Notes: generated by a model not told the origin, from the sequence alone. A stretch of 37,998 nucleotides of DNA from Streptomyces viridochromogenes DSM 40736 (GCF_000158955.1 NZ_GG657757.1:8279186-8317183), one strand, 5' to 3'. Positions 7,103 to 15,627 are shown, numbered from the stretch's first letter. Made by a program: numbers and translations.

Positions 7103-7960
7103 ATGGCCGAGCATTTCATGAAGGCTCAACAAGGCGACCTCAGTTCGCTTATGGAGAGGGCCGCGAAGCACAATTCGACTGTCCCCTTCGAGGGTTACAG
7201 CCGCGAGGACGGGAACATCCCGGGGAACATCGTGGTGGTGGTGTCCGACGAATCCGTCTACTCCTTCGCCAATTCCGACATCATGGAGCGGGAGCAGCTC
7301 GGCGAGGACCGGGTCAGGGTGTGGGTGAGGGCAGGAGCAACAGCCTTCCGCATGAGCCGGATACGCGCCGGTGAACCCGAGGACTCCTTCACGGTCGCCA
7401 TGGAGCACATCGCGCCGCCCGCTTCCCCCCGACTGGCGGGGGATCCGACCGCGGCGAGCGCGTCGGTGGCCGACGAGCAGATGGAGCACATCGCCCCTCC
7501 ACCGAGCGAGGGACTGGCGGGCGCCCCGAGTTACGCCGGCGGGGACACGGCCCAGGTGACGGTGCCCAGGGTCCTTCCGCCCCTGTCCTCCGTGGGAAGC
7601 CACTGGACGGAAAGCTGCCTCGGCGGCGACACGTTCGCCAACAACTGCGCCCACTTCCTCTCCGACGCCTTCATCCGCGCCGGATACACCGAACTCACCA
7701 CAGCCAACCCGTACATCAACGCCCGGTGCTACACCTACGCCCGTCGGCCCATCCGAGCGCGGGACATGTGGGCCTGGTTCCAGTCCCGAGCGGTGCGCAG
7801 GAGCAACACCCCGACACGCAACACGGGATGGTGGGCCGTGTTCCAGCTCAACGAAGCGGCCTACTGGGGTGGCCACGTGCTGCTGCTCGACACCGACGCG
7901 TGGAGGTATTACGGGACCGGCTACTACGGCACCTGGAACCAGTACCTCTACCAGTGGTGA
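7103..7960 (+). CDS. Putative NlpC/P60- or LRAT-like Cys/His protein, divergent from ferritin-like gene
   Basis: The 285-residue protein belongs to no family I can name with certainty. Residues 170-200 read ESCLGGDTFANNCAHFLSDA followed by FIRAGY: a cysteine (182) at the N-terminus of a helix after an Asn-Asn turn, the usual nucleophile setting of papain-like NlpC/P60 folds. Residues 255-263 read YWGGHVLLL, a good candidate for the catalytic histidine strand (His258). Residues 100-113 and 127-140 are two copies of MEHIAPP-x-S-x-x-LAG, 27 residues (81 bases) apart, forming a duplicated linker. The C-terminus is Tyr/Trp-rich. There is no signal peptide. ATG 7103 has GAGGAG 10 bases upstream; the TTG at 7085 lies on that site and is less likely. 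The 192-base gap to the ferritin-like gene is A-rich for this genome and should carry divergent promoters. Confidence 0.6.
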   Translation: MAEHFMKAQQGDLSSLMERAAKHNSTVPFEGYSREDGNIPGNIVVVVSDESVYSFANSDIMEREQLGEDRVRVWVRAGATAFRMSRIRAGEPEDSFTVAMEHIAPPASPRLAGDPTAASASVADEQMEHIAPPPSEGLAGAPSYAGGDTAQVTVPRVLPPLSSVGSHWTESCLGGDTFANNCAHFLSDAFIRAGYTELTTANPYINARCYTYARRPIRARDMWAWFQSRAVRRSNTPTRNTGWWAVFQLNEAAYWGGHVLLLDTDAWRYYGTGYYGTWNQYLYQW

Positions 7961-7990
7961 ACCGTCGGAAGACGCTGAGCGACCGCCGGC

Positions 7991-8875
7991 TCAAACGGCG
8001 TCACCGTTCAGCACGTCCTGGGCCGCCGTCAGGATCTCCGTCACCCGGAGGCCGAACGCCGCGTCGCACGCGTGCGGACGCCCGGTCCGGGCCGCGGCGA
8101 GCAGGGCGTCCGCGGCCCGCATCAGCGCCGGCACCGCCCCGTCGGAGCTGTCGGGAAGGCACGTGACCCCGGCCTCCCCTCGTAGTTCCACGGCGGCACC
8201 GGTCGCCTCGGCCGGGGCCGTCAGGCTCAGGGTGAGGGTGCTCGACGCACCGCCGGCATGGTCGAGGACGACATGGGCGGTGTCGCCCGGGCCGTAGGCG
8301 GCCGCCGTCACGTGCCGCACGTCGCCGAGCACCGGCAGCAGTACGGACAGGGCGTGCGGCCCCACGTCCCACAGGGCGCCCTTCTCCCGCCGCCACGGCG
8401 TCGCGAAGGGGCTCTCGCTGGTGAACACCGCCCCCAGCCACTGCGCATGGGCCGTGAACCAGCCCCGCACTCCGGCCTGCTCGGCGATCCATGCCGCCGG
8501 CTCGGGCTGGAAGCGGGTCGTGAAGAACACGACCGAGGCGACCCCAGCCCCCTCGACGGCCTCGACGACGGCCCGCCCCTGCTCCACCGTCGGCGCCAGA
8601 GGCTTGTCGAGCAGCAGATGACACCCGGCCCGCGCCGCCCGCGCGGCGAGCCCGGCCTGCACGTCCGGCGGCAGTGCCACGGCGACCGCGTCCACCTCGG
8701 CGAACAGCTCGTCGACATCGTCGTACGCTCCCACACCGTGCCGCTCGGCCAGCTCCTTGGCGGCCTCGGGGCGGCGGCCCCACACACCTGCGAAGTCCAG
8801 CTCCTGATGCCCGCTCAAGGCGGGTGCGTGGGCCATCTGCGCCCAGGGTCCGGTGCCCAGCAGTCCTATGCGCAT
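7991..8875 (-). CDS. Gfo/Idh/MocA family oxidoreductase
   Basis: This is a 294-residue NAD(P)-dependent oxidoreductase, probably acting on a sugar or cyclitol. It begins with the Rossmann motif MRIGLLGTGPWAQMAHAPAL, followed by GVWGRRPEAAKELAERHG and the catalytic LLLDKPLAP (Lys of the EKP motif, here DKP). The C-terminal half is the alpha/beta substrate domain, with WRREKGALWDVGPHALSVLL carrying the conserved Asp/His region. It is slightly shorter than the 330-350 residues common in the family. The start at 8875 has GGAGAGG at about 7 bases. It is convergent with the Cys/His gene and divergent from helR, and I see no functional link to either. Confidence 0.88.
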   Translation of the reverse strand: MRIGLLGTGPWAQMAHAPALSGHQELDFAGVWGRRPEAAKELAERHGVGAYDDVDELFAEVDAVAVALPPDVQAGLAARAARAGCHLLLDKPLAPTVEQGRAVVEAVEGAGVASVVFFTTRFQPEPAAWIAEQAGVRGWFTAHAQWLGAVFTSESPFATPWRREKGALWDVGPHALSVLLPVLGDVRHVTAAAYGPGDTAHVVLDHAGGASSTLTLSLTAPAEATGAAVELRGEAGVTCLPDSSDGAVPALMRAADALLAAARTGRPHACDAAFGLRVTEILTAAQDVLNGDAV

Positions 8876-8992
8876 GCCGCCGCCTCTCCACGCTGCCTGG
8901 ACGACAGAGCGTGCCATACGAAAACGGCGGATGGGCGGCCGGTCCCGCAAGAACCGGCAAAGCCCAAAACAGGAGCGGCAGAAAACAAGAAA

Positions 8993-9014
8993 GGCAAGGA
9001 GCCCTCTCCTTGCC
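8993..9014. repeat. 9-bp inverted repeat upstream of the RAE-like element
   Basis: GGCAAGGAG and CTCCTTGCC form a perfect 9-bp stem around the loop CCCT, between the divergent oxidoreductase and helR genes. The CCTTGCC arm is also complementary to GGCAAGG at 9047-9053, inside the RAE-like repeat, so the two structures could compete if this region is transcribed. Confidence 0.65.
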
Positions 9015-9035
9015 ACTCTCAACCTATAGCACACA

Positions 9036-9058
9036 GGGGGTCTTGCGGCAAGGCCCCC
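9036..9058 (+). promoter_or_regulatory. Rifamycin-associated element (RAE)-like inverted repeat upstream of helR
   Basis: GGGGGTCTTGC and GCAAGGCCCCC flank one central G and pair at 10 of 11 positions. The core CTTGCGGCAAGG corresponds to the inverted repeat described upstream of rifamycin-inducible resistance genes (rph, rox, arr, helR) in actinomycetes. It lies 55 bases upstream of the helR start. I match it from memory of the core, not from an alignment. Confidence 0.8.
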
Positions 9059-9113
9059 GTGATGCCGCAAACTGTCCGGCCTGAGCCAGGACCTGCGAAA
9101 ACGGGAGCATGAC

Positions 9114-11273
9114 GTGACCCCCCTGACCACCAGCGCGTTCGATCTCCCCGACCGCCTCTCGGCCAAGGCCGACCCCACGCTGATCGCCGGTGACGAGCGG
9201 CACTTCGCGGCCGTCGCCGAGTGCCTGGAGCAGTCGATCGCCGAACTGTCCGACCGTCTCGAGGCCGAGCGCAAGGCACCCGGCGGCAAGGGCCGGCAGG
9301 CGATGGACCGGGACGCCGAGATCCACCGGCTGACCACCCGGCTGCGCGCCCTGCGCCGCTTCGGACTGGACCTGTGTCTCGGGCACATGGTCGGCGCGGA
9401 CGACTCCGAGCCCGTGTACGTGGGACGGCTCGGCCTCACGGACGGCGACGGCCGCCGGCTGCTGGTCGACTGGCGTTCCCCCGCGGCCGAACCGTTCTTC
9501 GGGGCCACGCACGCCGACCCGATGGGCCTCAGGAGCCGCCGCCGGTACCGCTGGACCGACGGCCGGATCAGCGACTACTGGGACGAGGTGTTCACCGCGG
9601 ACGGCTTCGCCGGGCACGCCGCACTGGACGACCAGTCCGCCTTCATCGCCAGCCTGGGCACCACCCGTTCGCCCCGGATGCGGGACGTGCTCGGCACCAT
9701 CCAGGCCGACCAGGACGCCATCATCCGTGCCGGGTCCCGCGGCGCCCTCGTCGTCGACGGCGGCCCGGGCACCGGCAAGACCGTCGTCGCCCTGCACCGC
9801 TCCGCCTACCTCCTCTACTCCGACCCGCGTCTCGGGCAGCACCGCCGGGGCGGCGTCCTGTTCGTGGGCCCGCACCGGCCCTACCTGGCCTACGTCTGCG
9901 ACGTCCTGCCCAGCCTCGGCGAGGAGGGCGTACAGACCTGCGTCCTTCGGGACCTCGTCGACGAAGGGGCCACGGCGGGGGAGGAGACCGACCCGGAGGT
10001 GGCCCGGCTGAAGTCGTCCGCCGACATGGTCCGGGCCGTCGAGAAGGCGGTCCGCTTCTACGAGGAACCGCCCACCGGGAGCATGACGGTCACGACCCAC
10101 TGGTCCGACATCCGCCTGAGCGCCGAGGACTGGGCCGTCGCGTTCGACGCGGCGGAGCCCGGCACCCCGCACAACGAGGCACGCGACCAGGTCTGGGAGG
10201 AGCTCCTCACGATCCTCGTCGACAAGCACGAGGGCGAGGTCTCGGAGGACCTGCTGCGCAAGTCGCTGTCGCGGGACAGGGAGTTGCGCACGGCCTTCAA
10301 CCGCGCATGGCCGCTGCTGGAGGCGACGGATCTCGTCGGGGACCTCTGGTCGGTGCCGGCCTATCTGCGCATGTGCGCCCCCTGGCTCACCCGGGACGAC
10401 GTACGCACGCTGCAACGCGAGGACCCCCAGGCCTGGACCGTGTCGGACCTGCCGCTGCTGGACGCGGCACGCCAGCGTCTCGGCGACCCGGAGGCGTCAC
10501 GCCGCAGGCGCCGGCAGGAGGCCGCCGTCGCCGCCCAGCAGGACCGCATGGAGGACGTCATCGACGACCTGCTGGAGGCGCACACCTACGACGACGGCGA
10601 AGGCGTGCTGATCATGTTGCGCGGACAGGACATGCGGAACTCCCTGGTGGACGAGAGCGCCGTGACCGCCGCCGACCCGGACCGGCTCGCCGGACCGTTC
10701 GTGCACGTCGTGGTCGACGAGGCGCAGGAGCTGACCGACGCGGAATGGCAGATGCTGCTGCTCCGCTGCCCGTCGCGGAGTTTCACCATCGTCGGGGACC
10801 GCGCCCAGGCCCGGCACGGGTTCACGGAGTCGTGGCGGGAACGGCTCGAACGGGTGGGGCTGGACCGGATCGACCTGGCCTCGCTCAGCATCAACTACCG
10901 CACCCCGAAGGAGATCATGGCGGAGGCTGAGCCGGTCATCCGTGCCGTGCTGCCCGACGCCAACGTGCCGTCCTCGATCCGCAGCGGCGGCGTACCCGTC
11001 CGGCACGGGGCCACGACCGAGCTGACCTCGATCCTCGACACCTGGCTGGCCGGACACGCCGACGGGATCGCCTGTGTCATCGGCGATCCCGCGTTCCGGC
11101 CGCCCTCGCCCCGGGTCCGGTCGCTCACCCCGGAGCTGTCGAAGGGACTGGAGTTCGACCTGGTCGTCCTGGTCGACCCGGAGGACTTCGGCGACGGCAT
11201 CGAGGGCGCCGTCGACCACTATGTGGCGCTGACCCGGGCCACGCGGGAGCTCGTGATCCTCACCAGTTCCTGA
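9114..11273 (+). CDS. helR: HelR-like RNA polymerase recycling motor ATPase (rifamycin resistance)
   Basis: HelR is a superfamily 1 helicase-like protein, related to HelD, which displaces rifamycins from RNA polymerase and protects transcription. The 719-residue product has a helical N-terminal arm (residues 20-90) of the kind HelD uses to enter the polymerase. It has Walker A GGPGTGKT at residues 216-223, Walker B HVVVDEAQELT near 533-543, the Q-motif-like QDAII segment before Walker A, and the terminal YVALTRATRELVIL motif VI. An acidic-tipped helical insertion lies between the ATPase halves (residues ~300-500). The GTG start has GGGAG 6 bases upstream; an ATG at 9109 hits a stop at once. 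The RAE-like repeat upstream strongly supports rifamycin induction and separates HelR from housekeeping HelD or UvrD. It is monocistronic and convergent with the sugar operon. Confidence 0.88.
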   Translation: MTPLTTSAFDLPDRLSAKADPTLIAGDERHFAAVAECLEQSIAELSDRLEAERKAPGGKGRQAMDRDAEIHRLTTRLRALRRFGLDLCLGHMVGADDSEPVYVGRLGLTDGDGRRLLVDWRSPAAEPFFGATHADPMGLRSRRRYRWTDGRISDYWDEVFTADGFAGHAALDDQSAFIASLGTTRSPRMRDVLGTIQADQDAIIRAGSRGALVVDGGPGTGKTVVALHRSAYLLYSDPRLGQHRRGGVLFVGPHRPYLAYVCDVLPSLGEEGVQTCVLRDLVDEGATAGEETDPEVARLKSSADMVRAVEKAVRFYEEPPTGSMTVTTHWSDIRLSAEDWAVAFDAAEPGTPHNEARDQVWEELLTILVDKHEGEVSEDLLRKSLSRDRELRTAFNRAWPLLEATDLVGDLWSVPAYLRMCAPWLTRDDVRTLQREDPQAWTVSDLPLLDAARQRLGDPEASRRRRRQEAAVAAQQDRMEDVIDDLLEAHTYDDGEGVLIMLRGQDMRNSLVDESAVTAADPDRLAGPFVHVVVDEAQELTDAEWQMLLLRCPSRSFTIVGDRAQARHGFTESWRERLERVGLDRIDLASLSINYRTPKEIMAEAEPVIRAVLPDANVPSSIRSGGVPVRHGATTELTSILDTWLAGHADGIACVIGDPAFRPPSPRVRSLTPELSKGLEFDLVVLVDPEDFGDGIEGAVDHYVALTRATRELVILTSS

Positions 11274-11299
11274 CGCGCCGCCCGGCCCGGGCAGCGGTC

Positions 11300-12169
11300 C
11301 TAGGCGGCCAGCTCCTTCCGGATGCGGTCCAGCATGAACGCCGACGACTCCCGGGCGCGTTCCTCCCAGGCGAAGACACAGGACGTGGCGACACCGTCGA
11401 AACCCAGCTCGCGCAGCGTGCCGAAGAAGACGTCCCAGTCGACCTCGCCCTGACCGATGTCCAGGTGCTGGTGTATCCGGGCCGCCGTGCCGGGCGGGTT
11501 CAGGATGTAGCGCAGGCCGCTCGACCCCTTGTGGTCGAAGGAGTCCGCGATGTGCACGTGCTGGAGCTTGTCACCGGCGTAGCGCATCATCGCCGCGATG
11601 TCGGCGCCCGCCTCCGATGCCCCCGACAGATGGAAGGAGTGCGGAGCGCAGTACAGGTAGTTCACCCACGGCTTGTTGATCGCGCGGACGAGATCGACGG
11701 CCGGGGTGTTCTCCTCGCAGAAGTCGTCCGGGTGGGCCTCCAGGTTCAGGGCGAGGCCCTCCCGCTCGAAGACCGGCAGCAGTTCCTCCAGCGACCGCCA
11801 GAACGCGGCCTCGCTCTCGGCGGCGCGCTCGGGGCGGCCGTTGAACTCCGAGTTCATCAAGGGGCATTCGAGCTCCACGGTGATCTCGATCATCCGCTTC
11901 CAGTAGCGGACGGCCGCCTGCCGCTCGGTCTCGTCCGGCGAGGACCACTTGTACAGCGGCAGCACCGAGGAGAGCCGCACATCGTGCCTGCGCAGCGCGT
12001 TCTTCAGCTCCTGCACCCGCTCGTCGTCGGCGCGCGGGTGCAGGAAGAACGGCATGAAGTCCTCGCGGGGCGACAACTCGATGTACTCGTAGCCGAGTTC
12101 GGCGACCGTGCGCACCATCTCGTCGATCGGCAGGGCACGGAACATGTACGGGTCGAGGGCGATCTTCAC
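11300..12169 (-). CDS. Sugar phosphate isomerase/epimerase (AP-endonuclease-2 fold)
   Basis: This 289-residue TIM-barrel protein of the xylose-isomerase-like family would isomerise, epimerise or dehydrate a sugar or inositol derivative. The barrel strands carry expected metal ligands: MNSEFNG, LALNLEAHPDDF (Glu and His), HVHIADSFDHKG and HLDIGQGEVDWD. It starts VKIALDPYMF with GTG at 12169, and its first four bases overlap the end of the preceding dehydrogenase gene, so the two are translationally coupled. It is the last gene of the four-gene operon under the LacI regulator. Its family resemblance to IolE/IolH suggests inositol, but the true substrate is not shown by sequence. Confidence 0.87.
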   Translation of the reverse strand: MKIALDPYMFRALPIDEMVRTVAELGYEYIELSPREDFMPFFLHPRADDERVQELKNALRRHDVRLSSVLPLYKWSSPDETERQAAVRYWKRMIEITVELECPLMNSEFNGRPERAAESEAAFWRSLEELLPVFEREGLALNLEAHPDDFCEENTPAVDLVRAINKPWVNYLYCAPHSFHLSGASEAGADIAAMMRYAGDKLQHVHIADSFDHKGSSGLRYILNPPGTAARIHQHLDIGQGEVDWDVFFGTLRELGFDGVATSCVFAWEERARESSAFMLDRIRKELAA

Positions 12170-13185
12170 GCGGTGCCTCCGTAGAGCGCGGGACGGGGCT
12201 TCATGTCGACGGCGACGATCTCGCCGCCGGACTCCAGGGACCGGACGGCGGCGTCGGTGATGACGGTGGCGGCGTAACCGTCCCAGGAGGACGGGCCGGT
12301 GGGCTCGGTGCCGGCCGCCACCGACGCGACCCACTCGCGGAACTCGGTGTCGAAGGCCTCCGCGAAGCGGTCCTTCCAGTCCTGCAGCACGCCCGTGCCG
12401 TGCCGGGCCGCGGTGCGGACCCCGACGGCCGCCGGATCGGGCAAACGGACCAGGCCGTCCTCGCCGACGATCTCGCACTGGATGTCGTAGCCGTACTGGC
12501 AGTTGACGAAGACCTCCAGGTCGACGCGGACGCCCTCGGCCGTCTCGAAGACCATGATCTGCGGGTCCTTCAGGTGCCCGAACCGCTTGCTCGTGGCGCG
12601 CGGGGTGACCACCTGGGCCGAGACGATCTCGTCGTCCAGCAGCCAGCGCAGCACGTCGATCTCGTGCACGGCCGTGTCCTGCGCGGCCATGGCGGAGTGG
12701 TACGACTCCGGCACCGTCGGGTTGCGGTGGGCGCAGTGCACGACCAGCGGGACGCCGAGCGAACCGGTCGACAGCACCTCCTTCATCTGGCGGTAACCGG
12801 CGTCGAAGCGGCGCATGAAGCCCACCTGCACAAGGCGGCGGCCGTGCGCCCGCTCGGCCTCCACGATCCGCAGACAGTCCTCGGCGGTCGTCGCCAGCGG
12901 TTTCTCGCAGAACACCGGCTTGCCGGCCGCGATCGCGTTCAGGACGTGCTCGGCATGCGTCGGTCCCCAGGAGGTGACGAGGACGGCGTCCACGTCCGGG
13001 GAGGCGACCAGCTCCGCGCCGGTGGGCAGCGCGGTGGCGCCGAACCGGGCCGCCACCTCGGCGGCGCGCTCGGCGTCGACGTCGGCCACGGCCGTGACAC
13101 TCGCCCCCGTGACGACCTCGGTGAGCCGCCGGGCGTGGTCCTGCCCGATCATTCCGGCGCCGATGACGCCGACTCGTACGGTCAT
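12166..13185 (-). CDS. Gfo/Idh/MocA dehydrogenase, myo-inositol 2-dehydrogenase-like
   Basis: This 339-residue NAD-dependent dehydrogenase is most like IolG, which oxidises myo-inositol to scyllo-inosose. Rossmann motif GVIGAGMIGQDHARRL lies at residues 6-21, and catalytic FCEKPLATTAEDC at about 93-105. In the substrate domain, VGFMRRFDAGYRQMK and QDTAVHEIDVLRWLL contain the conserved Asp and His residues. The length is normal. It starts with ATG 13185 and overlaps the downstream isomerase by four bases. Its position after an MFS sugar porter and beside an inosose-dehydratase-like gene supports a cyclitol substrate. The acid-forming part of the pathway (iolB, iolC, iolD) is absent here, so a specialised or incomplete inositol route is possible. 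Confidence 0.85.
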   Translation of the reverse strand: MTVRVGVIGAGMIGQDHARRLTEVVTGASVTAVADVDAERAAEVAARFGATALPTGAELVASPDVDAVLVTSWGPTHAEHVLNAIAAGKPVFCEKPLATTAEDCLRIVEAERAHGRRLVQVGFMRRFDAGYRQMKEVLSTGSLGVPLVVHCAHRNPTVPESYHSAMAAQDTAVHEIDVLRWLLDDEIVSAQVVTPRATSKRFGHLKDPQIMVFETAEGVRVDLEVFVNCQYGYDIQCEIVGEDGLVRLPDPAAVGVRTAARHGTGVLQDWKDRFAEAFDTEFREWVASVAAGTEPTGPSSWDGYAATVITDAAVRSLESGGEIVAVDMKPRPALYGGTA

Positions 13186-13227
13186 GATGCACTCCTTGCA
13201 GAAGGTCAGGAGAGGGTCGGGAGCAGG

Positions 13228-14667
13228 TCAGGAGAAGCGCGTCCGGAGCTCGGCCTCGAGGGTCTCGAGCGTGCGGCCCCTGGTCTCGGGGACGTACAGC
13301 TTCACGAAGGTGAGGGACAGCACGCCCGCCACCACGAACAGGAAGAACGTGTGGGAGATCCCGATCCCGGAGACCAGGGACGGGAAGACCAGCCCGATCA
13401 CGAAGTTGGTCAGCCACAGCACCACGGCCGCCATCCCCATACCGAAGCCGCGCATCCGCATCGGGAAGATCTCCGACAGCATCAGCCAGGTCACCGGCGA
13501 GATCGCACCCTGCTGGAAGGCGAGGAACGTGACCGTCATGGCGAGCACCGCGAACGCCCGTGGATCGCCCGAGGGCAGCACCAGGGAGAAGATCCCGATG
13601 AGCAACAGGGCAGCGGTCGTACCGATCTGGCCGGTCATGAGCATCGGCCGGCGATCGACCCGCCCGAGCAGCCAGATGCCGACGAAGGTGGCCAGCACCG
13701 AGATCACACCGTTGGCGATGTTGGCCGTCAGCGCACTGTCGGCGGCGAAACCGGCGTCCGTGAGGATCTGCGTGCCGTAGTACATGATCGTGTTGACGCC
13801 GGTGATCTGCTGCACGATCGCGATGCCGAACCCGACGAACATCAGCTTCCGCACCCACGGCGTGCTCCTGATGTCCTGCCAGCCGCCCAGCTTCTCCTGC
13901 TCGTCCCTGACGGCGAGCGCGGTGACCTCCTTCAGCTCGGCCTCCGCGCGGGCCTGCGACCGCACCTGCCTGAGGACTTCGAGGGCCTCGCCGAAACGGC
14001 TCCGGGAAGCCAGCCAGCGCGGGCTCTCCGGCATCACCAGCATGCCGAACCACAGCACCACGGCCGGCAGCGTGGCGACGACCAGCATCCAGCGCCACAC
14101 GCCACCGGACTCGCCGCCGACCTGGGCGATGATCGCGTTGGACGTGAACGCCAGCAGCTGACCGCTGACGATCATCAGCTCGTTACGGGTGACGAGGGCG
14201 CCGCGCCGCTCGGCCGGCGACACCTCCGCGAGGTAGACCGGCACGGTCACCGACGCACCGCCGACCGCGAGACCGAGCACGAACCGCGCCACGATCATCA
14301 CCTCGGTCGTCTTGGCGAGCGTGCAGCCGAGCGCGCCGACGAAGAACAGCACGGCCAGCAGCAGGATGTTGCGCCGCCTGCCGCGCGCGTCCGACAATCG
14401 GCCGCCGGTCACCGCGCCCAGCGCGGCACCCAGCAGCAGCGAGCTCGTGACCATGCCCTCGGTGACCGGGGTCAGTCCGAGATCGTCCGTCATGTAGGGC
14501 AGGGCGCCGTTGATGACGCCCGTGTCATAGCCGAAGAGCAGACCACCGAACGTGGCGATGATCGTGATGAGCCGCAGCCGCCGCTTGACCGCCGGGGGAG
14601 CGTCGTCCGCGACGGCGGTGGCAGGGGCTGGGGTGGGGGCCGGTGTCGTATCGTCCCTGACGTCCAT
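13228..14667 (-). CDS. Sugar porter family MFS transporter (inositol/sugar:H+ symporter-like)
   Basis: This 479-residue MFS permease has twelve predicted membrane helices. Sugar-porter signatures are plain: GLLFGYDTGVINGALPYM in helix 1, GGRLSDARGRRRNILLLAVL (loop 2-3), PESPRWLASRSRFGEA before the central loop, GRVDRRPMLMTG (loop 8-9) and PETRGRTLETLEAEL after helix 12. It resembles IolT and XylE. The gene starts 9 bases after the inosose-dehydratase-like gene ends and is followed after 42 bases by the dehydrogenase, so it is co-transcribed with both. It probably imports the substrate of the operon. The relic of an ABC binding protein with the same operator nearby suggests that a second uptake route once existed. 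Confidence 0.9.
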   Translation of the reverse strand: MDVRDDTTPAPTPAPATAVADDAPPAVKRRLRLITIIATFGGLLFGYDTGVINGALPYMTDDLGLTPVTEGMVTSSLLLGAALGAVTGGRLSDARGRRRNILLLAVLFFVGALGCTLAKTTEVMIVARFVLGLAVGGASVTVPVYLAEVSPAERRGALVTRNELMIVSGQLLAFTSNAIIAQVGGESGGVWRWMLVVATLPAVVLWFGMLVMPESPRWLASRSRFGEALEVLRQVRSQARAEAELKEVTALAVRDEQEKLGGWQDIRSTPWVRKLMFVGFGIAIVQQITGVNTIMYYGTQILTDAGFAADSALTANIANGVISVLATFVGIWLLGRVDRRPMLMTGQIGTTAALLLIGIFSLVLPSGDPRAFAVLAMTVTFLAFQQGAISPVTWLMLSEIFPMRMRGFGMGMAAVVLWLTNFVIGLVFPSLVSGIGISHTFFLFVVAGVLSLTFVKLYVPETRGRTLETLEAELRTRFS

Positions 14668-14676
14668 GGCCGCTCC

Positions 14677-15627
14677 TTACCTGTCGAGATTCGGGCGCCG
14701 GGTACCCGACAGGCCGCAGCCGGCCAGGTGCTCCCGCGTGCTGAGCGCGATGGGCAGCGGCACCTCGGGAGCGCAGGGGTACAGGTCCTGCTCGACGATC
14801 ACGAACAACTCGGCGTCGAGCGCGGCGAGTTCGCCCACCACGTCGGCCGGCTTCGGCACCCCGGCAGGCGGGGACACGCACACCCCGCGCTTGACGGCCT
14901 CGCCGAACGAGAGGCCCTCGGCCGCGACCTGCGCCAGGATCTCCGGGTCCATCTGCTTGATGTGCACATAGCCCACCCGCTCACCGAACCGGCGGATCAG
15001 GTCGAGGTTGTCCCCGCCGCCGTACGCCACATGCCCGGTGTCCAGACACAGGTTGGTGTAGCGGCTGTCGGACTCGTTCAGCAGCCGCTCGATCTCCGCT
15101 TGCGTCTGGATGTGGCTGTCGGCGTGCGGGTGGACGACGAGCCGTACGTCGTACTCCTCCAGCAACAGCCGGCCCAGCCGGTCGGCGGCCCGGCCGGACC
15201 CGGCCCACTGCTCTGCGGTCAGCTCGGGTGACTCGGTGAACGTGCCCGTCTTCTCGTCCCGGTACATCGGCGGGATGAAGACGAGGTGGTGGGCGCCCGC
15301 CGCGGCGGTCAGCGCGGCGACCTGCCGGACATGGGCGAGCATCTCGTGCCAAGCCTCGGGCCGGTGCAGCGCGCCGAACGCGGTACCGCCGGAGACCTTC
15401 AGGCCCCTGGCGTCCAGCTCGGCCTTGAGTCGCCGCGGGTCGGTGGGGAGGTAGCCGTACGGGCCGAGCTCCAGCCACTCGTAACCGGCCCGGACCAGTT
15501 CGTCGAGGAAGCGGGTGTACGGCACCTGGTGTTCGTCCTCGGGGAACCAGACGCCCCATGAGTCGGGGGCGGAGCCGAGGCACAGATTGCCGACGGTGGT
15601 GCGGAGAGGGGGAGGCGCCGTTGCCAT
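14677..15627 (-). CDS. Inosose dehydratase-like sugar phosphate isomerase/epimerase (IolE-like)
   Basis: This 316-residue TIM-barrel protein is the first gene of the operon. It opens with LGSAPDSWGVWFPEDEHQVP, typical of IolE-like proteins (SAPDSWGV), which dehydrate scyllo-inosose with a metal cofactor. Other barrel motifs are YEWLELGPYGYLP, LVVHPHADSHIQTQAEIERL, TNLCLDTGHVAYGGGDN, VGYVHIKQMDP and ELFVIVEQDLYPCAPEVPL, supplying the Glu/Asp/His metal ligands. The start at 15627 sits 68 bases downstream of the operator at 15695-15710. Some relatives act on other sugar acids, so the exact substrate is uncertain. Confidence 0.83.
   Translation of the reverse strand: MATAPPPLRTTVGNLCLGSAPDSWGVWFPEDEHQVPYTRFLDELVRAGYEWLELGPYGYLPTDPRRLKAELDARGLKVSGGTAFGALHRPEAWHEMLAHVRQVAALTAAAGAHHLVFIPPMYRDEKTGTFTESPELTAEQWAGSGRAADRLGRLLLEEYDVRLVVHPHADSHIQTQAEIERLLNESDSRYTNLCLDTGHVAYGGGDNLDLIRRFGERVGYVHIKQMDPEILAQVAAEGLSFGEAVKRGVCVSPPAGVPKPADVVGELAALDAELFVIVEQDLYPCAPEVPLPIALSTREHLAGCGLSGTRRPNLDR

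Noticed and set aside
9109..9111. ATG at 9109 as the helR start
   Set aside because: It reaches an in-frame stop after one codon; GTG 9114 is the usable start.
11277..11293. GCCCGG/CCGGGC repeat between helR and the convergent isomerase as a terminator
   Set aside because: Only a 6-bp stem with a one-base centre; too weak to annotate.
12400..15231. 943-codon plus-strand frame opposite the sugar operon
   Set aside because: Antisense shadow of four clearly homologous minus-strand genes; its translation is His/Arg/Asp-rich with no domain.
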